DNA from: Gammaproteobacteria bacterium
GTDB lineage: Bacteria > Pseudomonadota > Gammaproteobacteria > Pseudomonadales > UBA7434
NCBI GenBank assembly: GCA_024280785.1
Contig: JAJRPK010000177.1
Location: 1 to 9,088 of the forward strand
Direction of reading: 5' to 3'
Length of the DNA stretch: 9,088 nt
The notes below the pieces were generated by a model. It saw only the letters and a program-made list of their open reading frames with translations. It was not told the DNA's origin and did no database searches. Position numbers and translations under genes: made by a program. Numbering within the stretch: the stretch's first letter is position 1; every line of letters starts with the position of its first letter. Of this stretch, positions 1 to 5,163 are shown one piece after another.

Positions 1-187
1 ATCATATGTGGCTGACGATGGCGAACGTCTCAGTTTGGTGGAGTTCGAAGACGAGAAATCCCAGCGCAACTGGGCACTCAATGAGGAGCACATAGCTGCG
101 AAAGCGAGAGGGCGTGAACATCTTTATTCAGAATATATAGTCCAAGTTTGTACGGTAGATAAAGAATCAAGGTTCTCAGCAGAATGA
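1..187 (+). CDS. Antibiotic biosynthesis monooxygenase (ABM)-like protein, C-terminal part
   Basis: An open frame runs in from the window edge (first full codon at 2) to TGA at 185-187, giving 61 residues. The piece reads as the second half of a ferredoxin-like ABM fold: a strand SLVEFED, an amphipathic helix around NWALNEEHIAAKARGRE, and a closing strand EYIVQVC. From memory, this pattern (a strand followed by 'W..h.eH..a...GRe..Y..Y.iqVC.V') is common in small ABM-domain proteins of about 95-105 residues, so roughly the first third lies outside the window. Such proteins are often small cofactor-free or haem-linked oxygenases, but no substrate can be inferred. The gene points the same way as most genes here. 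Confidence is good for the reading frame and moderate for the family. Confidence 0.7.
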   Translation, partial: SYVADDGERLSLVEFEDEKSQRNWALNEEHIAAKARGREHLYSEYIVQVCTVDKESRFSAE

Positions 188-387
188 CCCGTTTAAAAAT
201 ATCATGTTCCGAAGTGTGGTCCAACAAGACCTGTCCAGCAGCCCTTGTTCCCTTGTACCAAAAAGGCTGAGCTAAGGCTTTGATATTTATAGAGTGTCGG
301 GATATGATCAGGGGAAAGGGATTTGTGACCTCTTCGGCAATGGCTCACTTTGTCTGAAGTTTATTTATTCGACTTAACTCTATCCCT
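188..387. other. Non-coding spacer between the ABM gene and the toxin gene
   Basis: No supportable gene lies here. Short palindromic pieces are visible: AAATATCA at 197-204 against TGATATTT at 281-288, GGTC/GACC at 218-231, and CAACAAG (222-228) against CTTGTTC (244-250). The stretch at 221-244 resembles 1498-1520 (about 18 of 24 bases, sharing GTCCAGCAG), the start of the spacer behind the next + strand gene. This may be the left half of a decayed attC-like site. No right core (GTTRRRY) was found. Confidence 0.4.
241..266 (-). repeat. Left copy of an inverted ~24-bp repeat (partner 2438-2460)
   Basis: Read on the minus strand this segment is CCTT-T-TTGGTACA-A-GGGAACAAGGG. The + strand at 2438-2460 is CCTT-C-TTGGTACA-G-GGGAAAGGG, so the two differ at two bases plus a one-base indel. 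The copies are in opposite orientation and bracket 2.2 kb holding the toxin-antitoxin pair, the truncated GNAT, the GFA gene and the tautomerase gene. Whether they are ends of an element or shared spacer sequence cannot be decided from one window. Confidence 0.4.
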
Positions 388-660
388 CTAATTGAAAAGT
401 TCGCTATGGCTACCAATCCTAGCTAGCTTCAAAGTGTTAGTATCAATTTTATATATCAAAACCAGATCTGGTTTAATGTGGCAATCTCTGTAATCAACCC
501 AATTTCCAGATAAAGGGTGATCTACATATTTCTCTGGCAGTATATTACCCAATTGAAGTTGTTTAATTACGTAACCAAATTCAACCACATCTGATATTGG
601 TAACTTAGCCACTTTTTTGAAATCCTTTTTAAACTGAGTAGCATATTCGAGTTTAAGCAT
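388..660 (-). CDS. yafQ: YafQ-family mRNA interferase toxin
   Basis: This 90-residue protein is a RelE-superfamily endoribonuclease of the YafQ branch, which cleaves mRNA on the translating ribosome. The family pattern is present throughout: an N-terminal YATQFKKDFKK helix start, LPEKYVDHPLSGNW (41-54), YRDCHIKPDLVLIYK (57-71) and a C-terminal ARIGSHSELF. The residues known to matter in E. coli YafQ all appear two positions earlier here: H48, H61, D65, R81, H85 and F89. Length is normal (E. coli YafQ has 92), and no catalytic residue is missing, so the toxin is probably active. Its ATG (658-660) overlaps the end of the antitoxin gene by 8 bp, indicating translational coupling downstream of the antitoxin. 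It is transcribed against the flanking + strand genes. The family call is very likely correct. Confidence 0.93.
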   Translation of the reverse strand: MLKLEYATQFKKDFKKVAKLPISDVVEFGYVIKQLQLGNILPEKYVDHPLSGNWVDYRDCHIKPDLVLIYKIDTNTLKLARIGSHSELFN

Positions 661-931
661 TCTTTAATTCGCCAATACCAAAGTCATTAAAAAGCTCGTC
701 GACGGTATCAACTTTGCTACCTTTCCCGGCTTCTAATTCTTCAATAGCTTTAGCTGTTAAAGCATTAGGCTGTTTAGCTTTTAATTCAAAAGGTATTCCA
801 CCATAATTAATTACAGCTTTAGCAAAAAGTTTAATTGCTTGTGAAGGGCTTAAACCCACCTCTTCACATACGTGAGTGAATGCTAACTTTGTATCATGAT
901 CAATCCGGGTACTTAACATGTCATTCTTCAT
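653..931 (-). CDS. dinJ: RelB/DinJ-family antitoxin
   Basis: This 92-residue antitoxin has an N-terminal ribbon-helix-helix segment (MLSTRIDHDTKLAFTHVCEE followed by GLSPSQAIKLFAKAVI), typical of DinJ/RelB DNA-binding dimers. It has the diagnostic GGIPFEL turn and a charged C-terminal tail (AIEELEAGKG, then VDELFNDFG) that would wrap the toxin. The frame stays open 24 codons further upstream, to 1003. The ATG at 929-931 is preferred because homology begins at MKNDM, a GGTGA ribosome-binding site lies just upstream (minus strand, about 936-941), and the longer version would run through the promoter and operator palindromes. It precedes and overlaps yafQ, the standard antitoxin-first order. Autoregulation with the toxin as co-repressor is known for this family and is consistent with the palindromes at 953-997. 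Confidence 0.92.
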   Translation of the reverse strand: MKNDMLSTRIDHDTKLAFTHVCEEVGLSPSQAIKLFAKAVINYGGIPFELKAKQPNALTAKAIEELEAGKGSKVDTVDELFNDFGIGELKNA

Positions 932-952
932 AAAATCACCATAATGGCATAT

Positions 953-997
953 ATTGTCACACAATGTGTTACATAGTATAGCAAAAAGCATGTAACA
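953..997. promoter_or_regulatory. Candidate antitoxin operator: two palindromes
   Basis: Two inverted repeats overlap or adjoin the promoter. TGTTACAT (967-974) and ATGTAACA (990-997) form perfect 8-bp arms 15 bp apart across the -10 box and spacer. ATTGTCACACAAT (953-965) is a 5-bp-arm palindrome between the -10 box and the start codon. Ribbon-helix-helix antitoxins of the DinJ/RelB type bind such sites. Binding here is inferred. Confidence 0.55.
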
Positions 998-1003
998 AGG
1001 CAA
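975..1003 (-). promoter_or_regulatory. Sigma-70-type promoter of the toxin-antitoxin operon
   Basis: On the minus strand, TTGCCT (998-1003) is followed after exactly 17 bp by TATACT (975-980). Each hexamer is close to consensus (TTGACA, TATAAT). Transcription would start about 35 nt upstream of the antitoxin ATG at 931. The spacer and the bases after the -10 box carry the inverted repeat described at 953-997, so repressor binding would occlude the polymerase. Confidence 0.7.
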
Positions 1004-1060
1004 TAAAATGGACGCAGTAGTTCCCCCATTTTAGTGGAAAGGTCATACGAAGCGTTATGC
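992..1060 (+). repeat. Degenerate attC-like site upstream of the truncated GNAT
   Basis: TAAC (993-996) pairs with GTTA (1055-1058... core GTTATGC at 1054-1060), and an inner perfect stem is formed by TAAAATGG (1004-1011) with CCATTTTA (1026-1033). GCGTTATGC is a common right end of integron attC sites. The two arms differ in length by about 14 nt, more than usual, so this is a weak to moderate candidate. Its left end coincides with the promoter of the toxin-antitoxin operon. Confidence 0.35.
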
Positions 1061-1113
1061 ATTCAATCCAGTATTAAATTAAGTAAAAATAATGGCCATA
1101 GATAAAGGAAGAA

Positions 1114-1500
1114 TTGGTAAGGCACATTGAATCTGGCAATATCATTGGAGGCTCTGGTTATTGGCACATAGATCACCAACATTCCAAGCTTGAGATAGGT
1201 GGTAGCTGGATAATGAGTAACTATCAACGAAGCGGTGTAAATACAGAGGTCAAGCAGCTCTTGTTAGCCAATGCTTTTGAAGTTCTAGGTTGTCGTCGGG
1301 TAGGCTTCAGTATAGATGTTCGCAACGAGAAGTCTCTAAGAGCAATCGAGCGAATTGGAGCCAATCGTGAGGGGGTTTTGCGTAGCGATATGCAGATGCA
1401 CGATGGCGCCATACGTGACAGTGCTATCTACAGCATAATTCAAAGTGAGTGGCATGGGGTTAAATCTAAACTTGAGAAGCTACAAGCAGCACATGCTTAA
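1114..1500 (+). CDS. GNAT-family N-acetyltransferase (RimJ/RimL-like), 5'-truncated
   Basis: The open frame encodes the C-terminal two thirds of a RimJ/RimL-type acetyl-CoA-dependent N-acetyltransferase. It includes a strand IIGGSGYWHI, the hallmark LEIGGSWI, an acetyl-CoA pyrophosphate-loop region around QRSGVNTEVKQLLL, then FEVLGCRRVGF, NEKSLRAIERIGA and EGVLR, and ends RDSAIYSI..SEW. Relatives have about 60-70 more residues at the N-terminus, carrying the first strand and helix. Those are absent: the frame is closed by TAG at 1099-1101, and the only start is TTG at 1114 with AAGGAAG just before it. Homology-like residues (KEEL) already precede the TTG. The gene is therefore probably a truncated remnant left by a deletion at the cassette border, although a short protein could still be made. 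Function should not be assumed. Confidence 0.7.
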   Translation: MVRHIESGNIIGGSGYWHIDHQHSKLEIGGSWIMSNYQRSGVNTEVKQLLLANAFEVLGCRRVGFSIDVRNEKSLRAIERIGANREGVLRSDMQMHDGAIRDSAIYSIIQSEWHGVKSKLEKLQAAHA

Positions 1501-1546
1501 CAAAGCCAGTCCAGCAGACCTCCGTATGTTGGCGGCGTTTTTTTTT
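1498..1546 (+). terminator. Hairpin plus T-run behind the truncated GNAT (terminator or short attC-like site)
   Basis: GCC (1504-1506) and CCAGCA (1511-1516) pair with TGTTGG (1527-1532) and GGC (1534-1536, one G-T pair), directly followed by nine Ts at 1538-1546. This is the form of a rho-independent terminator. The outer TTAAC at the GNAT stop codon and GCGTT before the T-run would also fit a short degenerate attC site. The stem is broken by a 3-nt bulge, so termination may be partial. Confidence 0.5.
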
Positions 1547-1560
1547 AGGATGAACATGTA

Positions 1561-1986
1561 ATGACTGGCGAATGCAGCTGCGGGAAGGTTAAATATCATT
1601 TGAATGGCGATATAGTCACTATGTATTGCTGCCACTGTTCTAAGTGCAGAAAGTCTAGTGGTTCATCATTTTCTACATTGGCAATTGCGCGTTTAAAAGA
1701 TTTCCATTTGAGTGATGGCGAAGCATGTTTAACTAGCACAGGGCGTGATGATTTTCGTCAGTATTACTGTAAGCATTGCCACGCATGGATTTACGGCGTC
1801 TCAGTAAAATCAGGTTTAGGCGTACTCCTGCCATGCGGGACATTTAGTGAAGATCCAAGTAAAAAAATTGAATTTCACAAATACTATGAATCGCGTGCAT
1901 CGTGGGTTGACATAAATGACGAGCTACCCAAGTATGCCGAAGACCATAATTCACCAGCATTGTTACAGATGTTGGCAGAAAGCTAG
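1561..1986 (+). CDS. GFA-family (glutathione-dependent formaldehyde-activating enzyme-like) zinc protein
   Basis: This 141-residue protein has the full cysteine layout of the GFA/CENP-V fold: GECSCGKVKY (C5, C7), YCCHCSKCRKSSGSSF (C23, C24, C26, C29) and YYCKHCHAWIY (C70, C73). These would bind the structural and catalytic zinc ions. The founding member was proposed to help form S-hydroxymethylglutathione, but most relatives have no proven reaction, so only the fold is secure. The usual glycine after the last CxxC is histidine here (CKHCH). ATG at 1561 follows an AGGA site at 1547-1550 and fits the family start, MTGECxCG. The stop is 54 bp before the tautomerase start, with no clear recombination site between them, so the two may share a transcript. 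Length is normal for the family. Confidence 0.88.
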   Translation: MTGECSCGKVKYHLNGDIVTMYCCHCSKCRKSSGSSFSTLAIARLKDFHLSDGEACLTSTGRDDFRQYYCKHCHAWIYGVSVKSGLGVLLPCGTFSEDPSKKIEFHKYYESRASWVDINDELPKYAEDHNSPALLQMLAES

Positions 1987-2040
1987 CAAAGGCAAGCATT
2001 GGATGAACGGGTGCTGAGAATATTTAACTTAGGAAAGAGA

Positions 2041-2430
2041 ATGGCACAAGTTAAAATATATGGAGTTGATAAAGAGTTAATTCCAATTAGGGAAAAGCTA
2101 TCAGCGGTGATACATGAGTGCGTCATGGATGCTCTTGGAATGCCAGTAGATAAAAGAGCACATAGGTTTTTTCCAATGGAGAAGGGGAATTTCTTTATGC
2201 CCGATGGTAGAACCGATGCTTATACTATTATTGAAATTACTATGATGGAAGGTCGATCTCCTGAAACAAAGAAAAGGCTTATTCGCTTTCTGGTCGATAG
2301 AATAAAAGAGAGTATAGGCACCGAATATATGGATCTAGAAATATGTATCTATGAAAGCCCAGCATGTAATTGGGGGTTTCGTGGTATGCATGGTGATGAA
2401 ATTAAACTTAACTATGAAATCAACGTGTAG
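2041..2430 (+). CDS. Tautomerase-family protein without the N-terminal proline
   Basis: The 129-residue protein begins MAQVKIYG and matches a 4-oxalocrotonate tautomerase/MIF-superfamily subgroup with a beta-alpha-beta layout. A first strand and helix (2-32, ending IHECVMDALG) are followed by KRAHRFFPM, the strand YTIIEITMMEGRS (61-73), a second helix (74-93), the strand LEICIYESP and the tail NWGFRGMHGDEIKLNYEI. The frame is open further upstream to TTG at 1999. ATG at 2041 is chosen because AGGAAAGAG lies directly before it and homology starts there. In canonical members Met is removed to expose catalytic Pro-1; here residue 2 is Ala. Either this subgroup uses different chemistry or it is not a tautomerase in the strict sense. 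The protein is otherwise intact. Confidence 0.82.
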   Translation: MAQVKIYGVDKELIPIREKLSAVIHECVMDALGMPVDKRAHRFFPMEKGNFFMPDGRTDAYTIIEITMMEGRSPETKKRLIRFLVDRIKESIGTEYMDLEICIYESPACNWGFRGMHGDEIKLNYEINV

Positions 2431-2437
2431 CACGTCT

Positions 2438-2460
2438 CCTTCTTGGTACAGGGGAAAGGG
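2438..2460 (+). repeat. Right copy of an inverted ~24-bp repeat (partner 241-266)
   Basis: This segment is CCTTCTTGGTACAGGGGAAAGGG, within 30 bp of the tautomerase stop. It is an inverted near-copy of 241-266, with two mismatches and one single-base indel. The spacer around it (2431-2535) also contains TTAACTGTTAA at about 2488-2498, but no full attC fold was found. Confidence 0.4.
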
Positions 2461-2535
2461 TGATAAGTGGAATGAGTCCTTTGATTTAACTGTTAATGTG
2501 CCACGAAATATTAAGCAGCGGAGTTGCCATCGACC

Positions 2536-2913
2536 ATGATTGATCATGTTTCAGTGGGAGTAAGAGACTTATCTAAAGCAACCGCCTTCTACACAGAGGT
2601 CCTTGGCATTCTTGGATCGCAGAAACTGATTGAGCGTGCTGGCACGGTCGGATTTGGTAAAAGCTACCCCGAGTTTTGGCTAAACTATAAACCGGAGTTA
2701 GTCAGCCCCGAGGAGGATAATGGTTGCCACGTCTGTCTTCGCGCGCCAAGTGTTGAGGTGATAGATGAGTTCTACTCACTGGCAATGCGTCTTGGAGCAA
2801 CATCTAGTGGGGCGCCGGGGTTTCGTCCCGAGTATCACGAATCATACTACGCATGTTTTATCAGAGACGCTGACAATAATCATTTTGAGGTGGTCACATT
2901 TATTCCTGGGTGA
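2536..2913 (+). CDS. VOC-superfamily (glyoxalase/bleomycin-resistance/dioxygenase fold) protein
   Basis: The 125-residue protein shows two beta-alpha-beta-beta-beta modules. The first runs from MIDHVSVGVRDLSKATAFYTEVLG to PEFWLNY. The second runs from CHVCLRAPSVEVIDEFYSLAMRLGA to a closing strand CFIRDADNNHFEVVTF. Candidate metal ligands are H4, the His of CHVCL and the Glu of HFEVV, as in metal-dependent VOC enzymes. Members include glyoxalase I, dioxygenases and antibiotic-binding proteins, and nothing here decides among them. ATG at 2536 is preferred over the in-frame TTG at 2524 because the fold begins at MIDHV, though the CGGAG site is then about 12 nt upstream. The gene ends 9 bp before the clearest attC site of the window, the arrangement of a gene cassette. 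Confidence 0.85.
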   Translation: MIDHVSVGVRDLSKATAFYTEVLGILGSQKLIERAGTVGFGKSYPEFWLNYKPELVSPEEDNGCHVCLRAPSVEVIDEFYSLAMRLGATSSGAPGFRPEYHESYYACFIRDADNNHFEVVTFIPG

Positions 2914-2922
2914 GGTTCAACA

Positions 2923-3006
2923 CATTAACAAGCGCAGGCTGACGGAAAACCGGGACGTCGCTTCGCTCCTAAACCCCCCCGGTTTCCGCAGCTGCGAGCG
3001 TTAGGG
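2923..3006 (+). repeat. Integron attC recombination site (best example in the window)
   Basis: The left core CATTAAC (2923-2929) and right core GTTAGGG (3000-3006) enclose an imperfect palindrome. CGCAG (2933-2937) pairs with CTGCG (2992-2996). CGGAAAACCGG (2943-2953) pairs with CCGGTTTCCG (2979-2988), leaving one bulged A, and a loop of about 25 nt sits between. Arms of unequal spacing plus an extrahelical base are typical of attC sites, which fold as single strands for integrase. The orientation agrees with the VOC gene as the cassette gene. Confidence 0.75.
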
Positions 3007-3032
3007 ATTAGAATGAATACCAAGTGTAATTT

Positions 3033-3749
3033 ATGATGAAAAATAAGTTCGGGCAGATAGTAGGCTGCTCTATTCGAGACTGGAAGGGTGTTAGTTTTCC
3101 TCCGAATAAGCCAATCGATGGGAATTACTGTCGGTTGGAACCCCTCGATTCGAATACGCATGCGGAAGAATTATTTGCAGCCAACAAACAAGATTCTGAA
3201 GCTAAGCTCTGGACCTACTTACGATATGGCCCATTCAATTCATTCGATGAATATCTTCATTGGATAGAAATAATGAGTAGCAAACCTGATCCGCAGTTTT
3301 ACGCCATCATTCACGATGAGAAGAATAAAGCTTTAGGGGTGGCGAGCTACCTTAGAATTTCTCAACAGTATGGCTCGGTTGAAATAGGACATTTGTGCTT
3401 TTCGCCACTATTGCAAGGAACTGTAGAAGCCACTGAGGCGATGTTTTTAATGATACAGCAGGTTTTTAATTTGGGGTATCGGCGCTGTGAATGGAAATGT
3501 GACGCTTTAAATACAGCGTCCTGTAATGCAGCCACGCGTCTCGGGTTTTCACCTGAAGGGGTATTTAGGCAAGATGCGGTCGTTAAGGGTCGCAATAGAG
3601 ACACTGCATGGTTTTCAATTATTGATACTGAATGGCCTACGCTAAAAAGCGCTTTTGAAAAATGGTTAGACCCTTCAAATTTCCGTGAAAATGGCAATCA
3701 AATTCATCGCCTTTCTGACCTTACGAGATTTGTAAATAAAAACCCCTAA
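3033..3749 (+). CDS. GNAT-family N-acetyltransferase (RimJ/RimL-like), full length
   Basis: The 238-residue protein has all parts of a RimJ/RimL-like acetyltransferase that moves acetyl from acetyl-CoA to an amine. These are GNYCRLEPLD (30-39), LWTYLRYGPF (59-68), QFYAIIHDEKNKALGVASYLRI (88-109), SVEIGHLCFSP (115-125), the acetyl-CoA region LLQGTVEATEAMFLM (126-140), GYRRCEWKCDALN (148-160), ATRLGFSPEGVFRQ (167-180) and KGRNRDTAWFSI (185-196). From memory, this WKCDALN/KGRNRDTAWFS subtype is widespread in bacteria, with unknown substrate. Two ATGs are adjacent (3033, 3036). A 7-codon reading frame starting at 3013 ends with a TGA overlapping the first ATG (ATGA), so coupling to that short leader is possible. 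The gene sits between two attC-like sites, so 3001-3837 would be one cassette. Confidence 0.92.
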   Translation: MMKNKFGQIVGCSIRDWKGVSFPPNKPIDGNYCRLEPLDSNTHAEELFAANKQDSEAKLWTYLRYGPFNSFDEYLHWIEIMSSKPDPQFYAIIHDEKNKALGVASYLRISQQYGSVEIGHLCFSPLLQGTVEATEAMFLMIQQVFNLGYRRCEWKCDALNTASCNAATRLGFSPEGVFRQDAVVKGRNRDTAWFSIIDTEWPTLKSAFEKWLDPSNFRENGNQIHRLSDLTRFVNKNP

Positions 3750-3754
3750 TAAAT

Positions 3755-3846
3755 CTGTTATAGGGACATTTACTGCTTCGTTGTATTTTGGGGTGGCTCT
3801 GCCACCTTATCTAGAGCTTCCACTATGCAGTAAATGTTCTATACAG
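3755..3846 (+). repeat. Large two-level palindrome, candidate attC site
   Basis: ACATTTACTGC (3766-3776) and GCAGTAAATGT (3827-3837) are perfect 11-bp arms. They are extended outward by CTGTTATAGGG (3755-3765) against TCTATACAG (3838-3846). A second hairpin, GGTGGC-tct-GCCACC (3792-3806), lies in the middle. The right end contains GTTCTAT (3837-3843), the same 7-mer found at the right end of the next site (4358-4364), which supports a shared recombination core. The left core reads AGGGAC instead of an AAC-type core, so the site is atypical. Confidence 0.5.
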
Positions 3847-3881
3847 AGGTGTTATATGCCAAATGGAGCTCATCGAAACGT

Positions 3882-4319
3882 ATGGAAATAACAAAGCCTT
3901 TACCGCCCGAAGATAAAGATTTCGAAGCATTAAAACTGGGCCTTACAAATTATAATGAATCGTTTACGGGGCCGGTCTTCAGAGACAAAATATCCTCATT
4001 CGTTAAAACAGAATCCGGGGTTGTTGTGGGCGGAATCCTCGGGGAAATTAACTGGAACTGGATGCATATTCAAGGTCTTTGGATTGATGATACTATTCGT
4101 AAAGATGGCTGGGGTTCAAAGCTTCTAGCAAATCTTGAGCAATATACTTTATCAAAAGGTATTTCCAATATTCGCTTGGAAACAACAACCTTTCAAGCAC
4201 TAGATTTTTATCTTAAATCAGGTTATTCAATTTTCGGTGAATTACCGAACATGCCATCAGGGCATACGAGTTATTTTTTACAAAAGCAGATGAACATACA
4301 AGCTCAGCTGCTGAGATGA
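3882..4319 (+). CDS. GNAT-family N-acetyltransferase
   Basis: The 145-residue protein carries a clear GNAT acetyl-CoA-binding motif RKDGWGSKLL (73-82, fitting R-x-x-G-x-G). Before it are a strand GVVVGGILGEI (46-56) and WMHIQGLWIDD (60-70). After it come a helix LANLEQYTLSKG and a C-terminal LETTTFQALDFYLKSGYSIFGELP (99-122), where the acetylated substrate is usually bounded. The frame is open to an earlier ATG at 3834, but that ATG lies inside the palindrome at 3755-3846 and the added residues do not look like the fold. ATG at 3882 gives the normal MEI... start, although its ribosome-binding site is weak. The 3' end overlaps the left arm of an attC-like site (from 4289), so the cassette would span about 3838-4357. 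The substrate is unknown. Confidence 0.87.
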   Translation: MEITKPLPPEDKDFEALKLGLTNYNESFTGPVFRDKISSFVKTESGVVVGGILGEINWNWMHIQGLWIDDTIRKDGWGSKLLANLEQYTLSKGISNIRLETTTFQALDFYLKSGYSIFGELPNMPSGHTSYFLQKQMNIQAQLLR

Positions 4320-4364
4320 AATTTTCGCTTCGCCCCAATTTTTCTCGTGCTGCGGGCGTTCTAT
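4289..4364 (+). repeat. Probable attC site overlapping the end of the GNAT gene
   Basis: GAAC (4292-4295) pairs with GTTC (4358-4361). CAGC (4305-4308) pairs with GCTG (4349-4352), GAG (4313-4315) with CTC (4344-4346), and AAATT (4319-4323) with AATTT (4337-4341), around a loop of about 13 nt. The left strand has one or two extra bases at each step, the asymmetry expected of attC. The right end GCGGGCGTTCTAT resembles known right ends (GCGGGCGTTA) except in the last bases. The right core lies 17 nt before the Nudix start codon. Confidence 0.6.
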
Positions 4365-4380
4365 GTGTTTAAGGTAACTG

Positions 4381-4782
4381 ATGGCCTATAACGATAAATA
4401 TAGATTGAGTAGCCATGCGGTTATTATAAATAAAGAGAATGAAGTTCTTCTCCTAAAAGCGACTTATGGCTCTAAAGTTTGGGGATTGCCCGGCGGAGCT
4501 TTGGAACCAGGAGAAACCATACATGATGCTTTGCTACGTGAATGTTATGAAGAGTTGGGATTAAAAGTTGAAGTAAAATATCTAAGTGGTGTTTATTATC
4601 ATTCTGAATATGAATCACAAGCTTTTATATTTCGAGTTGAATTAAAGTCTTCAGATATTATTCTTAGTGAGGAGCATTCAGAATATAAATACACAAGTAT
4701 TGCAGAGCTCTCAAGTGTTCAAAAGCAGCGTGTTAATGAATGTGTTAACTTCGATGGGGTGGTTCAAAGTGCTAAGTTTTAA
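4381..4782 (+). CDS. Nudix hydrolase
   Basis: This 133-residue protein has a perfect Nudix box G-x5-E-x7-R-E-U-x-E-E-x-G-U at residues 39-61 (GALEPGE, then RECYEELGL). The glutamates of the REUxEE part bind the divalent metal used to hydrolyse nucleoside diphosphates linked to another moiety. The N-terminal strands SSHAVIINKENEVLLLKA and WGLPGGALEPGE are standard. The C-terminal half (FIFRVELKSSDIILSEEHSEYKY) is the usual strand plus the acidic region that defines the substrate pocket. Specificity (oxidised nucleotide, ADP-ribose, NADH and others) cannot be told. ATG at 4381 follows AAGG (4371-4374) at normal distance and comes directly behind an attC-like site. The Pth2 gene starts 27 bp after the stop, so both probably share a transcript. 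Confidence 0.94.
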   Translation: MAYNDKYRLSSHAVIINKENEVLLLKATYGSKVWGLPGGALEPGETIHDALLRECYEELGLKVEVKYLSGVYYHSEYESQAFIFRVELKSSDIILSEEHSEYKYTSIAELSSVQKQRVNECVNFDGVVQSAKF

Positions 4783-4807
4783 CAAACATACTGATATGTG
4801 GTTTAGC
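4777..4807 (+). repeat. Miniature palindrome between Nudix and Pth2 genes
   Basis: ACATA (4786-4790) and TATGT (4795-4799) form a small stem with a CTGA loop. Outer bases AACAA (4781-4785) and GGTTT (4800-4804) pair imperfectly. TTTTAAC (4777-4783) and GTTTAGC (4801-4807) sit where attC cores would, but the whole is only 31 bp, far shorter than functional attC sites. It may be a collapsed site or chance. Confidence 0.25.
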
Positions 4808-4809
4808 CC

Positions 4810-5157
4810 ATGAGTATGAAACAGGTTATTGTCGTAAATGAATCGCTCAGTTTACCTCGTGGTAAATTAGCAGCTCAAGTTGCACACGCATCGGTTGCTA
4901 GTTTACTAAAATCGGATGTAGGCTCTCAACAAGAATGGTTGAGTGCCGGCATGCCTAAGGTCGTTTTGGCTACTAACTCTGAAGAGGAACTTCTTGCGAT
5001 TTACAATAAAGCCTCCGCGATAAATCTACCAACACACATTATCAAAGACGCAGGTAAAACAATTGTGAAAGCAGGAACCATAACTTGTATAGGTATTGGC
5101 CCCGCGGAAGAAAATGAAATAAACTCAATCACCGGCAGTTTGAAATTGGTAAGGTAG
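4810..5157 (+). CDS. pth2: Peptidyl-tRNA hydrolase, archaeal/eukaryotic Pth2 type
   Basis: This 115-residue protein matches Pth2, which releases peptides from prematurely dropped peptidyl-tRNA so that the tRNA can be reused. The family signature is complete: KQVIVVNESLSLPRGKLAAQVAHA (4-27, with catalytic-region K19 and H26), PKVVLATNSEEELLAIYNKA (49-68), NLPTHIIKDAGKT (72-84, with D80 and T84), AGTITCIGIGP (88-98) and the terminal SITGSLKLV. It is unrelated to the bacterial Pth enzyme that nearly every bacterium already has, so this would be a second, non-homologous copy of the activity. The start MSMKQ fits the family length. It lies between the Nudix gene and a broken small gene that starts only 6 bp after the stop. 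Confidence in the fold is high. Confidence 0.93.
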   Translation: MSMKQVIVVNESLSLPRGKLAAQVAHASVASLLKSDVGSQQEWLSAGMPKVVLATNSEEELLAIYNKASAINLPTHIIKDAGKTIVKAGTITCIGIGPAEENEINSITGSLKLVR

Positions 5158-5163
5158 ATCGCA

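Noticed and set aside
1987..2040. Longer tautomerase start at TTG 1999
   Set aside because: The extra 14 residues are not family-like, and a good AGGAAAGAG site lies directly before ATG 2041.
309..2460. Shared 12-mer CAGGGGAAAGGG at about 309-320 and 2449-2460 as a direct repeat
   Set aside because: A 12-base match is expected about once or twice by chance in a window of this size, and the flanks do not match.
3834..3881. Extra codons MFYTEVLY... before the second full-length GNAT, resembling the FYTEVLG of VOC proteins (2590-2607 in the VOC gene here)
   Set aside because: The likeness is only six residues, has no other VOC feature, and lies in the arm of a palindrome. It is more likely chance or a tiny remnant than a fused domain.
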